From Acanthococcus lagerstroemiae (taxonomy: Eukaryota > Arthropoda > Insecta > Hemiptera > Eriococcidae), in NCBI GenBank assembly GCA_031841125.1, contig CM063110.1, forward strand, positions 57,139,946 to 57,203,945: a stretch of DNA of 64,000 nt, read 5' to 3'. The notes beneath the pieces were generated by a model. The model was given only the letters and a program-made list of their open reading frames with translations, searched no databases and was not told the origin of the DNA. A program made the position numbers and the translations under genes. Positions within the stretch are counted from its first letter, which is position 1; every line of letters begins with the position of its first letter. This document shows positions 47,010 to 57,744 of this stretch, piece after piece.

Positions 47010-47970
47010 GGTAACTACAGGTATCCCTATGAATAATTTGTACCTCGTGTACAATGAGATTATTCAATAGCTAATGTAACTACGGGTATTACCGCCATGC
47101 TCAGGGAAAATTGCGTTGTCGTAAGGTCGTAGAGCCTCTCGGGTTTCTGCTGATTGGTGTAGTAGATAGACGATGACCAGACGAGTCCACAGCGTGAGCT
47201 CAAGGGGCTGTTTGGTAACAAGCCCCGAATTAAGAGATTCTCGGCTTGAGAAATGACTTGGCCGAGTCAGATTAGTTTGGCTAGATTTATTAACAATTTC
47301 GGCAATACCTTGATTTTACATTATTGAAAGATTCCAACGGTTGAGAACATACAACATGGCATAAGATCAATTATACCTTAATTTTCCAAGTCCAAGATCT
47401 AGATGCGAGAGACGTGAACGAAGTCTTCACTTAACTTTTTGGAGAGAGCACGACTGAATATCAAGACCGAGATTTCAGTCCATGCAAAGAGGTTATAAAG
47501 TCCGAGCTTCGTACCTTCGAGCTCGGCCTACTTAAGAAGGGGTTCTCCTAGATGAGACAACTTTTGAATGTGATGAACTTGTGTGCGATGATCTGGGAAT
47601 TCTGATAGATCATCGGGGAGTGGAGAGGACGTATGAGTCCGGTTGTCGAATTTAGAAATTTACTAATTGCTCGTCGTGCACTTTTCGTGGTGATGAAATG
47701 ACCGGTAGTTTTTGGGAGGTCTAGTCTGATGGCGTGAGAGAAAGATATGCCTTTGGAATTTGCGAAGGTGAATTTCGCTTCACAACATGCGTTTTACAGC
47801 TTCCTAGTGCATCTACTGTGGAACCAGATGGTAAGGCTTCAGAAGGGAACTATATATGTAGCATAATCCCGAGGGTGAAAAGGAAGAGTGGCGGTAGAAT
47901 TGGAGCTTATATAAACAAATTTGTTGAAGCCTTGGGTGGTGGAGTTACCCGTCATAGTGCGGGTAATACC
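47010..47970. other. gene-free flank of the palindrome
   Basis: No recognisable gene. The phrase ACGGGTATTACCGCCAT near 47,080 recurs as GCGGGTAATACCGCCAT near 47,960, which could mark the ends of one repeat that reaches the LINE fossil at 47,972. Confidence 0.4.
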
Positions 47971-48081
47971 GCCATACAGTTTCAGTGTCATCAAAGATTC
48001 TAGCAAGGATAATAAATAAGAGAATACAAAATAAAATGAAAGAAAGTATGTACAGTTTGGATTCAGAAAAGGTAAAGGAAT

Positions 48082-48666
48082 CAGAGTCGTACAATTTTCA
48101 TTCTGAATAACAAATAACGAATAAATCAATCGTTAGTCATAATAGTGAGTGAATGAATACTTATTCGTTATTCATACCCATGAATACTGAATAAATATTC
48201 GGTACTTGTTAGTCATTAATCATCATTAGATAGTCAATAGAGTCCTGCACCGTCACGCGTTTACGAATAAAACGAGTTGACTCGTCAGCGCAGGGTTATG
48301 AATTTACCCGTCTGCTGTTCTTTCCCCATGCGTCTTATCTTACTCGTCCCTTGTGCAGTTGTTCTCGACATGTGGGGAAAGCCCATGCAACCATATACCA
48401 TACGTATTCACGTACCTACATGCCATGCATATACACATGTTTTACCGCCCTTACCCTTACAGTTAGGGTCAGCAAGGCGATCGACAAATCATGAATAATG
48501 ACTTATGAGGACTGATTACTGAATACTGAATACAGAATATTTATAATGCATCGAATACTAACTACTGACTAAATTCACGTTTCTCTAATAATGATTGATG
48601 ACCAATGAATTATTTATTCTGAATAATTATTCAGAATGAAAAATCATTCGAATAATGCCCACTCTG
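48082..48666. mobile_element. hAT-type MITE A1, TSD AAAGGAAY
   Basis: Begins CAGAGTCGTACAATTTTCAT and ends ATTCGAATAATGCCCACTCTG. It is flanked by AAAGGAAT (48,074-81) and AAAGGAAC (48,667-74). The interior is dominated by GAATAATGAATAACGAATA-type words. An inverted, longer copy of the same family is at 50,036-51,792. Confidence 0.85.
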
Positions 48667-48743
48667 AAAGGAACTAGGAACGCAATAATTTTACGTTTGA
48701 GGCTTGTATAAGAAAAAATACTGAAAAAAAGGTCTGGATACAT

Positions 48744-49605
48744 CAGAGTTGGGCAGAATAATATTCGAATAATGAATAATGAATAACGCAACCGTTATTC
48801 GTTATTTATGAATAATGAATAATTTATTCGTTATTCATAAGCGCATGAATAACGAATAACGAATAATCTATTCATTAGTCATAAGTATGAATAACGAGTA
48901 GTCATTCATTATTCAGTAATCAGTATCTAATAACATCAATCACGCGAATAATGAAATAAGACCGTGTGGCCAGGGGGGCGTTGCCCTTCCTTAGCGCAGT
49001 CATTTGCCCCTCCCCCCGAGAAAATCGGAAAAACTTTCTTTACTTTCTAATTACCCCAGTAAGATTGGGGGGAAAATATCCCCCCCCCCCCCAAATGTTA
49101 TAACCTTTCCCTCCCAACAAAAATATTTCTACCCCCTACCCTTAAGAAAATGTCCCCAAAAAATACATCCCTCCTCCAAAAAATTTTTTTCCCTTATCAA
49201 AGAAAATACTCCCTTCCCTACCCCAAAAATATTTTTACCCCCCCCCCCCACACACACAAAATCCCCCTCCCAATATTTTTACATAGTCCTCTAATATTGG
49301 CGATTTTTAAAAAATACTTCAATTTTCGATTTTCTCCCTTGAAAATCTTATTTTGCCCTCGGCCCTCTTTGGAAAAATCCTGGCTACGCCACTGATCCTC
49401 GTTAAATTTTTTGTTTTGTTACTGCGTCCGCAATGAATAACGAATAACGATGATTGACGAATATTATTCACATCTTCATTTTACTGAATAAATGATTGAT
49501 GAATAATTTGACGCGTTGACGAATAATGAATAACGAATAAATGATTGATCTGTTATTCATGATTATCATTCAACTAACGTCTTATTCGAATAACGCCCAA
49601 CTCTG
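48744..49605. mobile_element. hAT-type MITE C, perfect TSD GGATACAT
   Basis: Begins CAGAGTTGGGCAGAATAATA and ends ATTCGAATAACGCCCAACTCTG. It is flanked by exact GGATACAT copies (48,736-43 and 49,606-13). The arms are ATTATTCGTTATTCAT-like arrays. The middle (about 48,965-49,400) is a different, C-rich segment ending TGGCTACGCCACTG, probably an earlier insertion or captured repeat. Confidence 0.9.
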
Positions 49606-50035
49606 GGATACATATGTAGGACCTGTGGATTTAGAAAAAGTTTTTGATAATATTGATGGTCAAAAAAATTTCAAATACTAGGAGATAGGAGTTAATTGGT
49701 AGAAAAATACTGGGAAGGGCGATTGAAAAGGTATAGGGTAGAGAGAAAATAGCCGTACATAGACAGCGAAACAATTTAAAACAAAAAGAAGGAAAAGCAG
49801 AAATGACGCGCGAAAAAGGTACAATCGCAGCTCATAAAAATGTAAGCGCTTACATCCCTAGTGACTGTTGAGGTAATGGCATCATTTAGTGTTTAGTTTT
49901 TCATTTCGTATTACAAATATGACTTGTCGAAAGTCATAGCACTCATAGCCTGATAAGTCATATGCTATTGTAACCTAGTGTCCGGAAAACCCTGCCGACC
50001 TGCAATCTGCACCTGAATTTACATTGTATTCACAG

Positions 50036-51792
50036 CAGAGTGGGCATTATTCGAACGATTTTTTATTCTTAATAATATTCAGAATAAATAATTATTCATT
50101 AGTCATCAATCATTATTCGGGAACCGTGAATTTAGTCATTAGTTAGTATTTGATGCATCGGAAATATTCTGTATTCAGTAATCAGTACTCATAAGTCATT
50201 ATTCATGATTTGCCGATCGCCTTACAGACTGTAACTTGTAAGCGTAATGCTGGATTTACATTCGAGTCGGTAACATGTCACGGACAAACTTTTCAATGCT
50301 AAAAGTGTGTTCGCGACATGTCGCCGACACGAATGTAAATCCTCCTTAAGAGTGGTAAAACATACAATATGTATACGGGTCATTCTCCGAATAAAACATA
50401 AAACGTGTAACCCATTTTCATATCTTGAACAAGAGAAGGGTTACAATCGAATTTTTTTTGCACTGGTAGTTCTCAATCTCCTCTATCGTATCAGCCAGTT
50501 AAACAGTTCTATTTAGGTACGCCCCTAAAGATTTCCACATCTCTCAATACTAACAAAAGTTCCATCGTAGTCTACGTAACCACTCCTGGTTTTCATCTTT
50601 CAGTAGGGCGCAAGATGATATATTTTCCCAGTAAAATCTTATTTATTATTTTAATTTAAAGAGGAATGTTGCAGCAATCATTTGAGCTTAATATCAAAAA
50701 TTTTGGCCACTCTGGATAACCTACAAGACGCTCTGAAGTCGTGTAATCACTTTCATTCCTTCGTAGTTGCCTATTTCTTTGGCTGCATGCTTCACATGAT
50801 ATTTACTGATGAGAAAGCTGGCCACACAGAATCCTTATCACAACAGGGCTCATGCATGCTAGCCACATATGAAATTTTAATTTTCTCCATCAGAGCACAG
50901 CATAGATGAACGGTTTTCTGTGAAAAAGTGAATTTCTACACTCTCAACCTTCATAGTCAACACTGATTAACCCAGATTAACCCGACTGTAATTATCCAAA
51001 GTACGCCCTAATGCTGTATTCGGTACTAGTTATACACTGCAATGCTCCATTCTTCATTTTAAGGTATGCTGGGATGCCTTGGGCGGTGACTTTATCAGTT
51101 TTTCCTTCGTCGTTTACACAACTAACTACTCTTTTTCATTATAGTTTGCAGAAATTCCTTCGTTGTCTACAAATGATGCCCTCATCCCCCAGTAAAGTAA
51201 TGGGAGATTGTTTGACCCCTGGGTCACCTTCATGAAGGTGTAAGTTCGAAATTTCAAGGAAAAAAACTACAAAAATTACTTTCAAATTATTGAGGGGAAA
51301 AACCACGTTAAATTATGACTTATTTATAGAGAATGACCCGTATGCATGTCATGTAGGTATTTGAATACATTCATTATTCATTATTTGTAAGCATGTAAAA
51401 TAACTCATCAATCATTATTCAGTAAAATGAGGCTTTGAATAATATTCGTCAATCATCATTAATTATTGCAAAACTTGTTACCGAGCTGCCAATGTTACGT
51501 ATTACGTGCAAATGTTAATTGGTATTTGGTACGTTGTTTATTAGTGAAAGTCGATCTTGTTTATCAGACGGGTAAACTCTCAATCGTGCACTGACGAGTT
51601 AAACTCGTTTTATTAGTAAACGCGTAACCATGCAGGACTCTACTGACTACCGAATGGTGATTAATAATTAACGAGTAGATACCGAATATTTATTCAGTAC
51701 TCATGCATATGAATAACGAATAAGTATTAATTCACTCACTATGACTAACAATTGATTTATTCGTTATTCAGAATGAAAATTGCACAACTCTG
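50036..51792. mobile_element. hAT-type MITE A2, TSD ATTCAMAG
   Basis: Begins CAGAGTGGGCATTATTCGAA and ends CAATTTTCATTCT-complement, closing in TGCACAACTCTG. The flanks ATTCACAG (50,028-35) and ATTCAAAG (51,793-800) agree at seven of eight positions. It is the reverse orientation of MITE A1 (48,082-48,666), with matching outer 200-bp regions, but is lengthened by the insertion at 50,377-51,339. Confidence 0.8.
50377..51339. mobile_element. 963-bp element nested in MITE A2
   Basis: The ends GGGTCATTCTC and GAGAATGACCC are inverted. The flanks GTATAC and GTATGC suggest a duplicated 5-6 bp target. MITE A1 lacks it at the equivalent place, which supports the boundaries. It contains AT-rich DNA and short frames without domains. 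Confidence 0.65.
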
Positions 51793-51800
51793 ATTCAAAG

Positions 51801-52866
51801 AGCAGACATGCGAATACGAATACACATTTTATTCATGAATCTGAATACTCGAGTATTCACGAATACTTTCGTGAATTGTATTCAGTATTTGGAAACTCAT
51901 TTTCGATGAATATAAACACAGTATTCGTATTCTATGATTACTGAAATTGTATTTATGAATAGGTACATATTTATTCGAATACAACCCAACTCTGGTTACT
52001 TTATTTGGTATTTTTCTACATTCTCGTATGTTTGTGTATGTTTTTCTACATTTTCTAAATGAGAAGTACATAAAAAACCTCAATTTCTTTCTGCTTGTTG
52101 CGAATGTGTCTGATATTCCTAGATTCAGAGTCTGACTGTATATGAGGAGATGTATATGGGAATTGGAAAATCCCTGCGCTTGGCTTAACAATATCAATAA
52201 CACTGATCCAGTTGCAACGTTGCAAGTCGCACATGGATCCATGCAAGTATTTACTGGCAACACTAATAAACAAGGTACCAAATACCAATTAACATGTGCA
52301 CGTAATACGTAACATTGGCAGCTCGGTAACAAGTTTTGCAATGATTAATGATGATTGACAAATATTGTTCACAGCCTCATTTTACTGAATAATGATTGAT
52401 GAGTTATTTTACATGCTTACAAATAATGAATAACGAATACTGAATTACGAATAATAAGTGAGCTGTTATTAATTATTATTATTCCAATAACATACCTATT
52501 ATTCGAATAACGCCAAACTCTGAAATAAACAAGGGACATGTACAAATACTGAAAAAATACTTCAAAACAGTAATTTATAATACTTTTTTTTTGTTTGTTA
52601 AATTTTACAAATTTTTGAAAATACAGGACATTTCTATTGTCCAGTAAGAGTCTTTATACCTCACTGGACAAGTTGACGAAATACCAGACGTGTGTCAACC
52701 CTACATAATTTGCGTGATTGATGTTATTGAATACTGAATAATGAATGACAACTCGTTATTCATGCTTACGAATAACAAATAACGTAATATTCATTATTCA
52801 CGAATAACAAATAAAGGTTGTGTACATTCATTATTCAGTATTCGAATATTATTTTGCCCAACTCTG
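51801..52866. repeat. cluster of partial CAGAGT-class MITE ends
   Basis: Three right termini are visible: CAACCCAACTCTG ending at 51,994, CGCCAAACTCTG ending at 52,522, and TTGCCCAACTCTG ending at 52,866. Positions 52,258-52,450 are the complement of 51,350-51,555 (shared AACTTGTTACCGAGCTGCCA). I could not find matching left ends with TSDs, so these are truncated or rearranged copies. Confidence 0.6.
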
Positions 52867-52936
52867 CTTGACTCTCTTCCTGACAATATAAATACATATC
52901 AATAAAACATAACGATAATAATTAAAGGTCACGTAC

Positions 52937-52984
52937 CTGGAATCCGAAGGCGATGAAGAAAAGGCCTCCACTTCGAATACCCTT
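52937..52984 (-). CDS. candidate 48-nt internal exon
   Basis: On the minus strand a near-ideal branch point and acceptor (CTACTAATGCTTTCAG|) precede 48 nt that end in CAG|GTACGTGA, a strong donor. In phase 0 it encodes KGIRSGGLFFIAFGFQ, hydrophobic in its second half; another frame is also open (RVFEVEAFSSSPSDS). Flanking DNA shows no TE resemblance. It lies about 8 kb downstream of the minus-strand exons at 61 kb. Those appear to end in a stop, so the link is uncertain. No protein family is assigned. Confidence 0.3.
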
Positions 52985-53119
52985 CTGAAAGCATTAGTAG
53001 ATTACCATACAGAGGCGGGAAGTAAGTGATTAATGATGAGCGCCGCGAGTGGAGCTAACGCGCGAGGCATGAATCGCTTACCTACCAACTCTGTACAGTA
53101 CGCTATCTCATTGCATACG

Positions 53120-53325
53120 CAGTGTTGCCAGACTTTTTCGTCATGGAGTCGCCAATTCGACTACTCAGTGTCGCCGCAAGCACTGTAAAAATCGCCGAAA
53201 TTTGCAAACGACTAAAAAAATTATCATTTATTTAATATTCCAGGCGACAAGCAGCACTTTTCTTGTCTCCAGAAGGCACTTTACATAGCCCAATTGGCGA
53301 AAATTCGCCCAATCTGGCAACACTG
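53120..53325. mobile_element. 206-bp MITE with CAGTGTTGCCAG termini
   Basis: The ends CAGTGTTGCCAG and CTGGCAACACTG are inverted. The flanks TGCATACG and CCATACAG share CATAC only, so the TSD is weak. The interior holds GTCGCC/GGCGA words. The next element uses nearly the same termini. Confidence 0.6.
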
Positions 53326-53431
53326 CCATACAGGTTCTATAATCTCGAACTACAGCTGACTTTCCACCTCTACCAGCTCACTTACACCTCTAGAGTGGTA
53401 ATGTTATCGCTAGCCAATCACAGCGTCTTTA

Positions 53432-54431
53432 CAGTAGTGTTACCAGGTGGGGCGATTTTGAAATTGGCCGGGCGTTAAAAAATACTGTCGGGCGATGTGT
53501 AGAAGTTGTGGCGATTTTTAGGCAGAATGCGTGACTTCTCTCTTTTTCTGAGTCTTGAAAAAATCAAAAAATAAGTTTAATTAATTAAAAAAGAAACTGT
53601 GCCCAAAATTGACTGGGAGGTTGCGTAAAATTTTGAATAGGTCAACTTACAGCACTGCTGATTGTGAAAAAGCCTAAGAAAAAAGACCTAAAAAGTATGG
53701 AGTTTTTAGTACTTTTTCATAAAACTAGACTGAAAATTGATAGCGGTAGCGATATTAGTCTATCGATGGTCGATGGCATCGATGAATATATACCAAAATT
53801 TTGTCGACACGAGGAGAACAGCAGTCCCTTCTTCCTTGTTGCTTTGTTCAGTTTTCAATATTCATTTGTGATGTGATTTGGGATTTTTTTCGTTTAAACT
53901 GAAGAACTGAAAAACTGAAACTGGATGCTGTTAAACATTTAAGATTTAATTTGCTGGTACAGTTATGGGGAAGGAATTGATGTCACACAGCGAGAGTTCT
54001 TGGTTACTGTTAGCAAAAATGCCCTTTTTTGGCCAAGGAACGTTTTGAATCCAATAAGAAAAACACAGGGAGCAAAGATCAATATGTTACTTAACCTTGT
54101 GCCTGTGCGTCAAAAAAGGAATTCGCCAACACCCATATTGTCTTTGCATATTATTGCATATTTCACATTTTTGGCGAATATTTTCGCATATTTGTACAAA
54201 AAAAACTGCATATTATATGCGCATATTTTGTGATTTATGACGCATTTTGGGTTGCCCTGCTGATAAGAGTGATGAGCGCGTTTGTGACAGACTTCCATGC
54301 CGCGTGATGTGTAGCGGGTTGCGTTCGCATCGAGGTAACCTTAGTAATATATGAATCTTGGGCAGTGGCGATTTGTGGCGATTTTCAACTTTTAACATGG
54401 CGACTTTTTCGAAAAAAACCTGGCAACACTG
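53432..54431. mobile_element. 1.0-kb hAT-like element with CCTGGCAACACTG terminus
   Basis: The left end reads CAGTAGTGTTACCAGG and the right end CCTGGCAACACTG. GTGGCGATTTT words lie near both ends (53,451 and 54,371). The flanks GCGTCTTTACAG and GCGTTTACAG look like an old duplication. A GCATATTATTGCATATTT stretch at 54,140-54,260, ending GTTGCCCTG, resembles the interior of the MITE at 16,013-16,634 and may be a nested relative. It is non-coding. Confidence 0.6.
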
Positions 54432-54776
54432 CGTTTACAGCTTTGTGTCAGTGTTCCCGAGAACGAGGCGTTAAAACGTCGTGTACCTTCGTGAAAACAC
54501 TGCTGTTACATCGTACCTACCGGCGGACTTGTATACAATAAAATAAAAAAGAGGTAACAAAATCTGGAACCCCTATTTACCAGACCTTAATTTTTCATAA
54601 AATTCTCGCATTTGACTGGTGATAAGTGCTTCTTCGGATCCGAGGTCCTTCCGTAACAAAATTGAGAAAAACAATGCCTCTTGAACTGCATATTTCATCT
54701 CCGAATTTCTGGCTCATTTGCTAGCGTCAACTCGATTATGTGTAGCTGGCGTTCATTTTACCACTTACATGACTTT

Positions 54777-55213
54777 AAAACGGTAAAAAGGTGGGGTTAA
54801 GGTTAACCAATTGAATTTAAAATACAGTGAAACGGTTTAATCTTATCTAAATTAGTTTAAATATTAATATCAGTAGGCGATCTGTGAATATAACATTTTT
54901 CTATAAATTTGCGTTTTTTATCCTGCATACAATTAGAGTGTAAAATTTCACATTGTTTAAAATTAAATGCATGATTGACAGAAAGAGCATGCTCAGATAA
55001 TCCGGTTACATTTTTATTGTTTGTAACTATCAAGTTCGTGTTGTCTCGTCCGTTTTTTTATCGCCTACTAATATTAATATTTACACTGATTTAGATAAGA
55101 ATAAACCGTTTTACTGTATTTTAAATTCAGTTGGTTAACCTTAACCCCACCTTTTTACCGTTTTAATGTATTTTAAATTCAGTTGGTTAACCTTACCCCC
55201 ACCTCTTTAAATT
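54777..55213 (-). mobile_element. truncated Penelope-like element with inverted terminal repeats
   Basis: It is flanked by an exact 14-bp repeat, ACTTACATGACTTT (54,763-76 and 55,214-27). The terminal regions 54,780-54,880 and 55,062-55,165 are inverted repeats sharing GGTTAACCTTAACCCCACCT. The right one is partly duplicated in tandem. Between them the minus strand encodes the end of a GIY-YIG-type protein: TGLSEHALSVNHAFNFKQCE, then KRKFIEKCYIHR and a stop at 54,857-59. ALxxNHxF and KRxxxEKxYI are typical of the Penelope C-terminus. This is a short, 5'-truncated insertion. Confidence 0.75.
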
Positions 55214-55229
55214 ACTTACATGACTTTGT

Positions 55230-56030
55230 TCGGTGGCCACTCAGACTGCTCGGTGACACGGGTCTCAGCCTCACATAATTTCGCACAGAAAAACCAAAGT
55301 TAATGAAAAAGAAACAGAAAATTCCGACTGTCAACGCACGTTATTATAAATTGTATACTCGTAAATATTTCCAAATATTAAGCACAAAATAACCAGACTA
55401 CATCAGCAATACAGCTTTCGATGGTCTCTGAAAGCGCCCAAGCGCCCATCCAAATCTAGCCACGCCGCCTCTGAGTCAGCCGAGACAAATCCCCCACCCA
55501 CGGTTCACAAACCTAAGAAGTGATCGGACCGAACCGGCCAGCAATCATGATTCATCGATAATCGCTAACCGTTATTCATGCGACTGCTGACTGATTCAGC
55601 CCGAACATTCCCTCAGGTGCTCTCTCCCACTTCCCACGCTACAAGAATGTACGAGTATTATGATGCCTAAAGTCTGGTCCAGTTAAAAAACATAATTTTT
55701 TCACAGCGCTGATAACGTGTTCTCGAACTCGTCTTTCCCCTCCAACTTCAAAATACCCATATATCGATGTGTATTGCGGGTAGCCAGTTATGTTTCTTAA
55801 CAGGACCAGACTTTATAGATACATCGGAGCATGACTATATCTTATCAAGCTTATTATCAGTTGTGTGACGTCACTGGTATGCCGGATACCCGAATGTATT
55901 GATTCAATCATACAATTGTTGAAACCTTCTTAAAATGATGGGTAGTATCTGCGCTCTTGCTATGGATGTAAGAGTAACGGTGTAAAAAAGGAAAATTTGG
56001 CATTTCACAGGTAGGTATCAAGACACTAAT
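55230..56030. other. gene-free stretch
   Basis: No gene recognised. It is mixed AT- and GC-moderate DNA without a bounded element. Confidence 0.4.
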
Positions 56031-56034
56031 TATG

Positions 56035-56180
56035 CATGGAATGTCAAACCTTTAATAATAGTCATGTCCTCTGCAAAATAAAAACGAACTCCACCACTTG
56101 TTAGCGAGCGAGGATATTGACCTTGCATTAATATCAGAAACTCATCTAACGTCGAGATTTCGAGCTGAGATTTTGACATA
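56035..56180 (+). pseudogene. jockey-like LINE endonuclease N-terminal scrap
   Basis: Frames read an HGMSNL start, then KNELHHLLASEDIDLALISE followed by THLTSRFR. WNxNG…L..LL.E.DIDLALISETHL is the opening of jockey-type AP-endonucleases. Only about 45 residues remain, with frameshifts. Confidence 0.6.
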
Positions 56181-56382
56181 AGCTAAAAAAATTAAATTTT
56201 TGAGCGCAACCTAGTGAAAAAGTTACCTCTGGCTAAAATTTTTATTTAATTTGTAAATTTTTCCCAAGGGAATTGTCCTTTGACGTTTTCTGAAAATTGA
56301 ATGTTACGCAGCGCCTTAAAAATGCATGTTATGCAAAATATTTACATAACCTTGTTAATAGTACTCATCGCGAACTTCAAAT

Positions 56383-56774
56383 CAGGGATGGCAAACGAAA
56401 CGAAACGAAATAACGAAACAACGAAATAACGATTGATTTTTGTCTAAAATATTGAAATGAAATAATGAAACGAAAAAAAAAAAAGTTTCGTTTGCCATCC
56501 CTAGTTTTCTGATTTGTGATTTTTAGGATCGGCTACTAGTAGCTGAGCCTATTGCAACCACTTTCTAGTGTCGGGTACTAGTAGCCGAGCCTACTGTAAT
56601 CGAAATTTCATTTCTTTTCCCGGGTGAGTTGAGTCAGGGTGAGTTCAGTAAATAGCAGGATGGCAAACAAACGAAACGAAATAACGAAATTACGAAATAA
56701 CGATTGATTTTTGTCAAAAATATTGAAACGAAATAACGAAATGAAAAAAAAAACGGTTTCGTTTGCGATCCCTG
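56383..56774. mobile_element. composite hAT-type MITE pair with one outer TSD
   Basis: Two copies of a roughly 115-bp unit sit at 56,383-56,503 and 56,656-56,774. The unit starts CAGGGATGGCAAACGAAACG and ends GTTTCGTTTGCCATCCCT. Each is itself an inverted-repeat MITE. Only the outermost borders carry a TSD: CTTCAAAT at 56,375-82 and again at 56,775-82, exactly. The spacer holds a loose duplication of GGCTACTAGTAGCTGAGCCT. The pair therefore appears to have inserted as one unit. Confidence 0.8.
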
Positions 56775-56791
56775 CTTCAAATTAGTACGTA

Positions 56792-57189
56792 TACAAATTT
56801 TGCCTATCTGTGAAACTGGAGGCGCTAAAGCACGTACAACACTTTGTTGCTTTATAGCGCCTTCAGCGCGGCAAATAGGCGAAATTCACATACCGGGTGA
56901 TGAACGAGAAGTCGCACCATAGGCAAACATGTAGCAACGTGCAACGTGTACATAATGCATGTAGCGGAGATTGTGTTATCGTGTCGGCGCCGTTGCGCCT
57001 TATCGCATGTTGGCCCTATGGTGCGACTTCTCGTTCATCGCCCTGTATAGCCTTAATAGTAGCAATGATTGAGATCTACAGAATGAATTATACAAATTTT
57101 GCCTATCTGCAATATTGAAGGTGCTAAGGCATTCGCAGTACTTTGTTGCTTTATAGAGCCTTCAATTTCACAGGCAAGCAAAATTTGTA
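56792..57189. mobile_element. 398-bp TA-flanked MITE
   Basis: The ends TACAAATTTTGCCTATCTGT and CAGGCAAGCAAAATTTGTA are inverted, with TA on both sides (56,790-91 and 57,190-91). Each half has its own GCTTTATAG(C/A)GCCTTCA hairpin. A smaller element is nested inside at 56,893-57,045. Confidence 0.7.
56893..57045. mobile_element. 153-bp TA-flanked MITE nested in the previous one
   Basis: The ends CCGGGTGATGAACGAGAAGT and ACTTCTCGTTCATCGCCCTG, followed inward by CGCACCATAGG and its complement, are about 30-bp inverted repeats. TA borders both sides (56,891-92 and 57,046-47). Confidence 0.75.
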
Positions 57190-57744
57190 TACGAACTTAT
57201 TTAACGTTCGCGATTAATACTAGACTAAAAAGATTATGCGTAAATATGGTCCATATCGTATATTGAAGGCGGTAGACCATTGAATAACAGTACCGGTGAA
57301 AATCAAAACTTCGAAAGAAAAACGGTATGGATCAAGATTATTCTTACGACAAAACTGAGGTTCATTTCTAGTCTAAGTGGAACAAAATTAGACCCAATGC
57401 CGGGACAGATGTTTGAAGAATATATCAGTTTATGTATACACACTCTGTATGTACGTACATACACGGTATGTGTTCTCGCTGGCGGGTAGGGCACCGAACT
57501 TCCCTGCCCTGCCGAGCTCCACATTTAAGGCGGGACCGAGGCTGATTATTTGTACGACAGGTCGCTTTTCATTTTTAGGTAATATTCGTTCGCATTTTTT
57601 GTATATTTTCAAGTTACTGAGTTCAGGCTATGGATGTTTAGAAAAACTCAATTAGATAATTCGAAGACACTTAAAATTCTTTTCTCTCTCTCTCTCCCCC
57701 CTCTCCCTCTCTTCCTCTCCCTCCCTCTCGATTCCTTTGATATC

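Larger units (their letters stand above)
47972..49860 (+). pseudogene. LINE reverse-transcriptase fossil split by two MITEs
   Basis: Three collinear pieces: 47,972-48,081 (SSKILARIINKRIQNKMKES), 48,675-48,743 (GTRNAIILRLRL…EKILKK) and 49,614-49,860 (VGPVDLEKVFDNIDGQKNF…GVNW). Together they follow the order of a LINE reverse transcriptase: SKIL..RI, FGFRKGKGTRNAI, then VDLEKAFD with its catalytic Asp. The gaps are filled by the MITEs at 48,082-48,666 and 48,744-49,605. The join across the first MITE, keeping one TSD copy, is in frame; the second join is off by one base. It has stops and is dead. Confidence 0.75.

Noticed and set aside
48082..51792. Treating the two outermost CAGAGT ends as one 3.7-kb transposon.
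   Set aside because: The outer flanks (AAAGGAAT and ATTCAAAG) do not match each other, whereas each matches its own nearer partner, which shows two separate MITEs.
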